64,000 bases of DNA. Origin: CAYOUV01 sp964407265. Its GTDB lineage: Bacteria; Chloroflexota; Anaerolineae; Anaerolineales; Villigracilaceae. The stretch covers positions 1-64,000 of the forward strand of contig CAYOUV010000012.1 in NCBI GenBank assembly GCA_964407265.1. The letters are read 5' to 3'. Each line of letters starts with the position of its first letter. Position 1 is the stretch's first letter. Both the position numbers and the translations under genes were made by a program. Below are positions 61,205 to 64,000 of the stretch, in pieces. The notes below the pieces were generated by a model. The model saw only the letters and a program-made list of their open reading frames with translations, made no database searches and was not told the origin of the DNA.

Positions 61205-62548
61205 ATGGCAGACAGACCACGCGTTGTCCTAACATCACGATCCCAACGATCAGATAATTCGACCAAGGAGTTCAAGTTCACTCCTGAGCAGGTCAACCGC
61301 TCGGGTGCCTTGAAAGAATACCGAGAACAAGCCTGGGAAAGCTATAATCGTCTCAAGCTGCCAACTCCCGGGGAAGAGGCTTGGCGGCGGACTGACCTGC
61401 GACCGTTACCGACCGAAAGGTTTCATCTGCCAGAAATCGGTTCGCACCAGGATCTACCCGGTGTACCGGAGGCGTTATTGCATCCACTGGTAGGGGAAAA
61501 ACATGCCGGACAGGTTGTCCTGACTCCCGGCGGTTCTTCCATCCACCTCGAGCCTGACCTGGTAAAGAAGGGTGTGGTCTTCACCGACCTGCGGACCGCC
61601 GAGAAAGAGCATCCCGAGCTGGTTGCCCGTTTGGCCGGACAAGTTGTCAGTGCGGATGAAGGAAAATTTGCATCCATGGCTGCCGCCTTTGCCCAAAATG
61701 GGGTTGTCCTGTATGTTCCTAGGGGAATTCAGGTCGAGGATCCGTTTCACAGCATTCTGTGGGGTCCCGGTCTGGATTTGGCCCAAATATCGCATTTAAT
61801 GGTCTTTATTGACGAAGGCGCTTCAGTCACGTATGTGCACGAGGCCGCTTCGCCAAATGAAAATGGACACACTTTGCATGCCGGCCTGGTTGAGATCCAG
61901 GTTGCGGCTGGAGCTAATTTGCGCTTTGTGGAATTGCAATCCTGGGGTACGCACGTCTGGAATTTTAGTCACGAACGTGCGCGCGTAGACCGTGACGGTA
62001 ACCTGGATTGGATTTTTGGGGCAATCGGGTCCCACCTGACCAAAAACTTCACTGAGCTTGACCTGGCAGGACAGGGTTCCACGGGTCGTATGTCTGGTTT
62101 CTACTTCACCAACGGTTTGCAGCATCTGGATCATGATACGCAGCAGAATCATTTGGCACCTAACACCACCAGCGATTTGTTGTTCAAGGGCGCGTTAAAG
62201 GGCAAGAGCCGTTCTGTCTGGCAGGGTATGATATATGTTGCGCCCGGCGCACAAAAAACAGATGGATATCAGGCTAACCGCAACCTTGTGCTCAGCAAGG
62301 AGGCTCGTGCTGACTCTATCCCCGGATTGGAAATTCTGGCGGACGATGTGCGTTGTTCTCACGGTGCGACAGTTGGTAAAATTGAAGAAGAACCGCTCTT
62401 CTACATCCGCTCGCGCGGCATTCCTCCGGAGGAAGCTGAGCGCCTGATTGTGGAAGGTTTCTTTGATCCGATCATGCAGCGCATCCCCTTTGAGGGCGTG
62501 CGCGAACGCTTCCAACAGGCAATTCACGAGAAGGTTGCTGGCGAATAA
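61205..62548 (+). CDS. sufD: Fe-S cluster assembly protein SufD
   Basis: SufD pairs with SufB in the SufBC2D complex and helps iron entry. The 447-residue protein has a helical N-terminus (T-P-G-E-E-A-W-R-R-T-D at about 59-69) and a beta-helix domain ending with C-S-H-G-A-T-V-G, whose His matches the functional His of SufD. The ATG at 61205 lies one base after the sufB stop. The first about 25 residues are of low complexity with many Arg and Ser. Confidence 0.93.
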   Translation: MADRPRVVLTSRSQRSDNSTKEFKFTPEQVNRSGALKEYREQAWESYNRLKLPTPGEEAWRRTDLRPLPTERFHLPEIGSHQDLPGVPEALLHPLVGEKHAGQVVLTPGGSSIHLEPDLVKKGVVFTDLRTAEKEHPELVARLAGQVVSADEGKFASMAAAFAQNGVVLYVPRGIQVEDPFHSILWGPGLDLAQISHLMVFIDEGASVTYVHEAASPNENGHTLHAGLVEIQVAAGANLRFVELQSWGTHVWNFSHERARVDRDGNLDWIFGAIGSHLTKNFTELDLAGQGSTGRMSGFYFTNGLQHLDHDTQQNHLAPNTTSDLLFKGALKGKSRSVWQGMIYVAPGAQKTDGYQANRNLVLSKEARADSIPGLEILADDVRCSHGATVGKIEEEPLFYIRSRGIPPEEAERLIVEGFFDPIMQRIPFEGVRERFQQAIHEKVAGE

Positions 62549-62664
62549 ATTATCTTGACACACGAAGATGTGAGCGTATCCAAAGCATGTAACCTGAGGT
62601 CGCGCGGCTTTTTGGTTTAATGCTTTCGCCTGTCCGGGAGGGCTTCGCTTGCCGAGGAGGTTGA

Positions 62665-62949
62665 ATGACACAGTTTTCATACATGCGCTCCCCTGATACT
62701 GAGCACGCCTTTGAAGTTGGCGACCGGGTTGAAGTGTATTGCGATCACGAGAAGAACGAGGATCGGGTGCGCGGATGGCTTAAAGGGATTGTCGTCCAGG
62801 TAGATAACAAATTGGTGGCAGTCCAGTTCCGCACAAATGTATTTCTAACGGATGGCTGGATGGTGCCTGACCGAATTCTTTGGTATCCGGTAAATTCCGA
62901 GCATATTCGCTCGCTCCAAAAGAAATCCTCGAAAGAAAAAGACGTATGA
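62665..62949 (+). CDS. Small SH3-like protein inside the suf operon
   Basis: This 94-residue protein shows no recognised family. It has a beta-rich pattern (F-E-V-G-D-R-V-E-V-Y, K-G-I-V-V-Q-V-D-N-K-L-V-A-V-Q-F) like an SH3/KOW/Tudor barrel, an aromatic cluster (D-G-W-M-V, W-Y-P-V) and a basic tail (K-K-S-S-K-E-K). A strong GAGGAGG site lies before the ATG. Its stop overlaps the sufS start (ATGA), so it is coupled to the desulfurase. It might regulate or bind the sulfur-transfer partners, which is inference. The 116-base gap from sufD has no gene. Confidence 0.75.
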   Translation: MTQFSYMRSPDTEHAFEVGDRVEVYCDHEKNEDRVRGWLKGIVVQVDNKLVAVQFRTNVFLTDGWMVPDRILWYPVNSEHIRSLQKKSSKEKDV

Positions 62950-64000
62950 CCGCTTCTCTTCGCGGCACTACGCTGGATGTGCGAAAAATCCGTGCTGATT
63001 TTCCGATATTAAATCGGGAAGTACGCCCGGGCGTTCCTTTAGTTTACCTGGACTCAACCGCTACTTCCCAAAAACCGCAGGTGGTAATTGAGGCGATGGA
63101 TGCGTTCTATCGCCGGCATAACGCCAACATCCATCGAGGTGTGCACGCATTGGCGGAAGAGGCGACAGCCATGTACGAGGCTGCGCGCGGGCAGGTTGCC
63201 AGGTTGATCAATGCGCCCTCTGCCAAGCAGGTTGTTTTTACCCGCAACACGACCGAATCGATCAATCTGGTAGCCTACACTTGGGCGCGCGCCAATCTCA
63301 GACCCGGCGATTTGATCGTATTGACCGAAATGGAACACCACTCGAATTTAGTTCCGTGGCAAATCCTGGCTTCAGAACGGGACCTGCGTCTTGAATTTAT
63401 TCCAGTCAGTGACGATGGCTTACTTGAGCTTGATGCGTATAAGAAATTATTAGAAAAAGAACCCAAACTCGTGGCCTTTACGCAAATGTCCAATGTACTT
63501 GGGACGATCACTCCAGCCCAGGAGATCATCAAATTAGCGCACGAAGCCGGGGCCCTGACCCTGCTTGACGGAGCGCAGTCCGTGCCGCACATACCGGTGG
63601 ATGTGGGTGCACTTGATGTGGACTTCCTGGGATTTTCTGCCCATAAAATGCTCGGTCCAACCGGCATTGGTGCCCTTTACGGTAAACTGGATTTGCTTGA
63701 CAAGATGCCGCCCTTCATGGGAGGTGGGGAAATGATCAAGACGGTCAAACTGCGTACATTTAGTCCGAACGAGCTACCGCATAAATTTGAAGCTGGAACG
63801 CCGGCGATTGCCGAGGCAGTCGGTTTCGGTGCGGCGGTTGAATATTTAATGGATTTGGGTTTGGAAATTGTCGCAGCCCACGAACATGAGGTGATCGAAT
63901 ACGCCTTGGAGCGCCTGGTCGAAATCCCGGGTGTGCGTGTCTTTGGCCCCGAAGCCGATCAAAAGGGTGGCGTAGCCTCCTTCACATTGGAAGGCGTCCA
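62946..64000 (+). CDS. sufS: Cysteine desulfurase SufS, cut by the window edge
   Basis: SufS takes sulfur from cysteine for cluster assembly. About 351 residues are visible with no stop, out of the usual 405-415, so the C-terminal part and its active-site Cys lie beyond the window. PLP Lys234 is in F-S-A-H-K-M-L-G-P-T-G, and N-A-N-I-H-R-G-V-H near residue 60 and E-M-E-H-H-S-N are class II (SufS/CsdA) markers. The start overlaps the small gene by 4 bases. SufE or SufU is not seen and may follow. Confidence 0.93.
   Translation, partial: MTASLRGTTLDVRKIRADFPILNREVRPGVPLVYLDSTATSQKPQVVIEAMDAFYRRHNANIHRGVHALAEEATAMYEAARGQVARLINAPSAKQVVFTRNTTESINLVAYTWARANLRPGDLIVLTEMEHHSNLVPWQILASERDLRLEFIPVSDDGLLELDAYKKLLEKEPKLVAFTQMSNVLGTITPAQEIIKLAHEAGALTLLDGAQSVPHIPVDVGALDVDFLGFSAHKMLGPTGIGALYGKLDLLDKMPPFMGGGEMIKTVKLRTFSPNELPHKFEAGTPAIAEAVGFGAAVEYLMDLGLEIVAAHEHEVIEYALERLVEIPGVRVFGPEADQKGGVASFTLEGV

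Noticed and set aside
62555..62582. TTGACA followed by TATCCA between sufD and the small suf gene
   Set aside because: The -10 half is a poor match with a 16-base spacer. It may be chance; genes continue as one operon.

Overview
The window reads as one continuous, gene-dense stretch of chromosome from a free-living bacterium, most likely a member of the Chloroflexota (Anaerolineae-like). That placement is an inference. It rests on a two-subunit 2-oxoacid:ferredoxin oxidoreductase, secreted lipoproteins with Thr/Pro stalks and no sign of an outer-membrane gene set, a SUF operon led by a SufR-type regulator, EF-P with arginine at its tip, and several unrecognised proteins of a kind I associate with that phylum. 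I see no rRNA, CRISPR array, prophage, insertion sequence or toxin-antitoxin pair. One tRNA gene (Arg, anticodon TCT) is present.

Layout. 1-3720 (minus): a FadR/GntR-type regulator followed by korA and korB, with a clean promoter, a palindrome over the start point and a terminator. 3760-11550 (plus): an unrecognised two-gene module, tRNA-Arg, thiol peroxidase, Hsp20, Lon, a single-domain response regulator, an acetyltransferase, MogA and EF-P. 11620-16710 (plus): a Cys-rich small protein coupled to a HAD-DinB fusion, fabF-fabH, tatA and a hydrolase. 16770-21210: a YyaL/SSP411-type protein, a lipoprotein, a VanZ-like protein and scpA. 21260-26935 (plus): moaC-moaD-moaE, a threonine-synthase-like enzyme, a second fabF, rplS, a class I amidotransferase-type hydrolase and murI.

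27061-40566 is a single minus-strand run of eleven tightly packed genes: acyl-CoA dehydrogenase, two large membrane glycosyltransferases flanking an MDR dehydrogenase, a lipoprotein, two small membrane proteins, a biotin-dependent acyl-CoA carboxylase (carboxyltransferase, biotin carboxylase, biotin carrier) and a CYTH-domain protein. 40630-50006 holds gatC-gatA and, 6 kb further on, gatB. Between them lie a degraded DUF4870-like gene, an AlkD-like protein and two permeases with C-terminal Usp pairs. 50012-54536 (plus) runs hydrolase, glycosyltransferase, CPBP protease, acetyltransferase, ComEA and methyltransferase. 54572-56918 (minus) has a second acyl-CoA dehydrogenase, a DUF2007 protein and a YwiC-like protein. 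After an XRE-cupin regulator, the window ends in a divergent iron-sulfur assembly locus: sufR-sufT-like on the minus strand and sufC-sufB-sufD-small protein-sufS (cut by the window edge) on the plus strand.

How it fits together. Ferredoxin-linked 2-oxoacid oxidation, acyl-CoA dehydrogenation and acyl-CoA carboxylation point to amino-acid or fatty-acid catabolism. Molybdopterin and Fe-S assembly genes supply cofactors for such redox enzymes, and Tpx, Hsp20, Lon and YyaL cover stress and protein quality. The most informative regulatory region is the sufR/suf divergent promoter: both promoters have consensus TTGACA -35 boxes, and each box sits inside a copy of the same 19-bp element. The strongest candidates for undescribed biology are the 3839-5868 two-gene module, the small SH3-like protein inside the suf operon, the Cys-rich protein coupled to HAD-DinB, and the mixed glycosyltransferase/acyl-CoA run.
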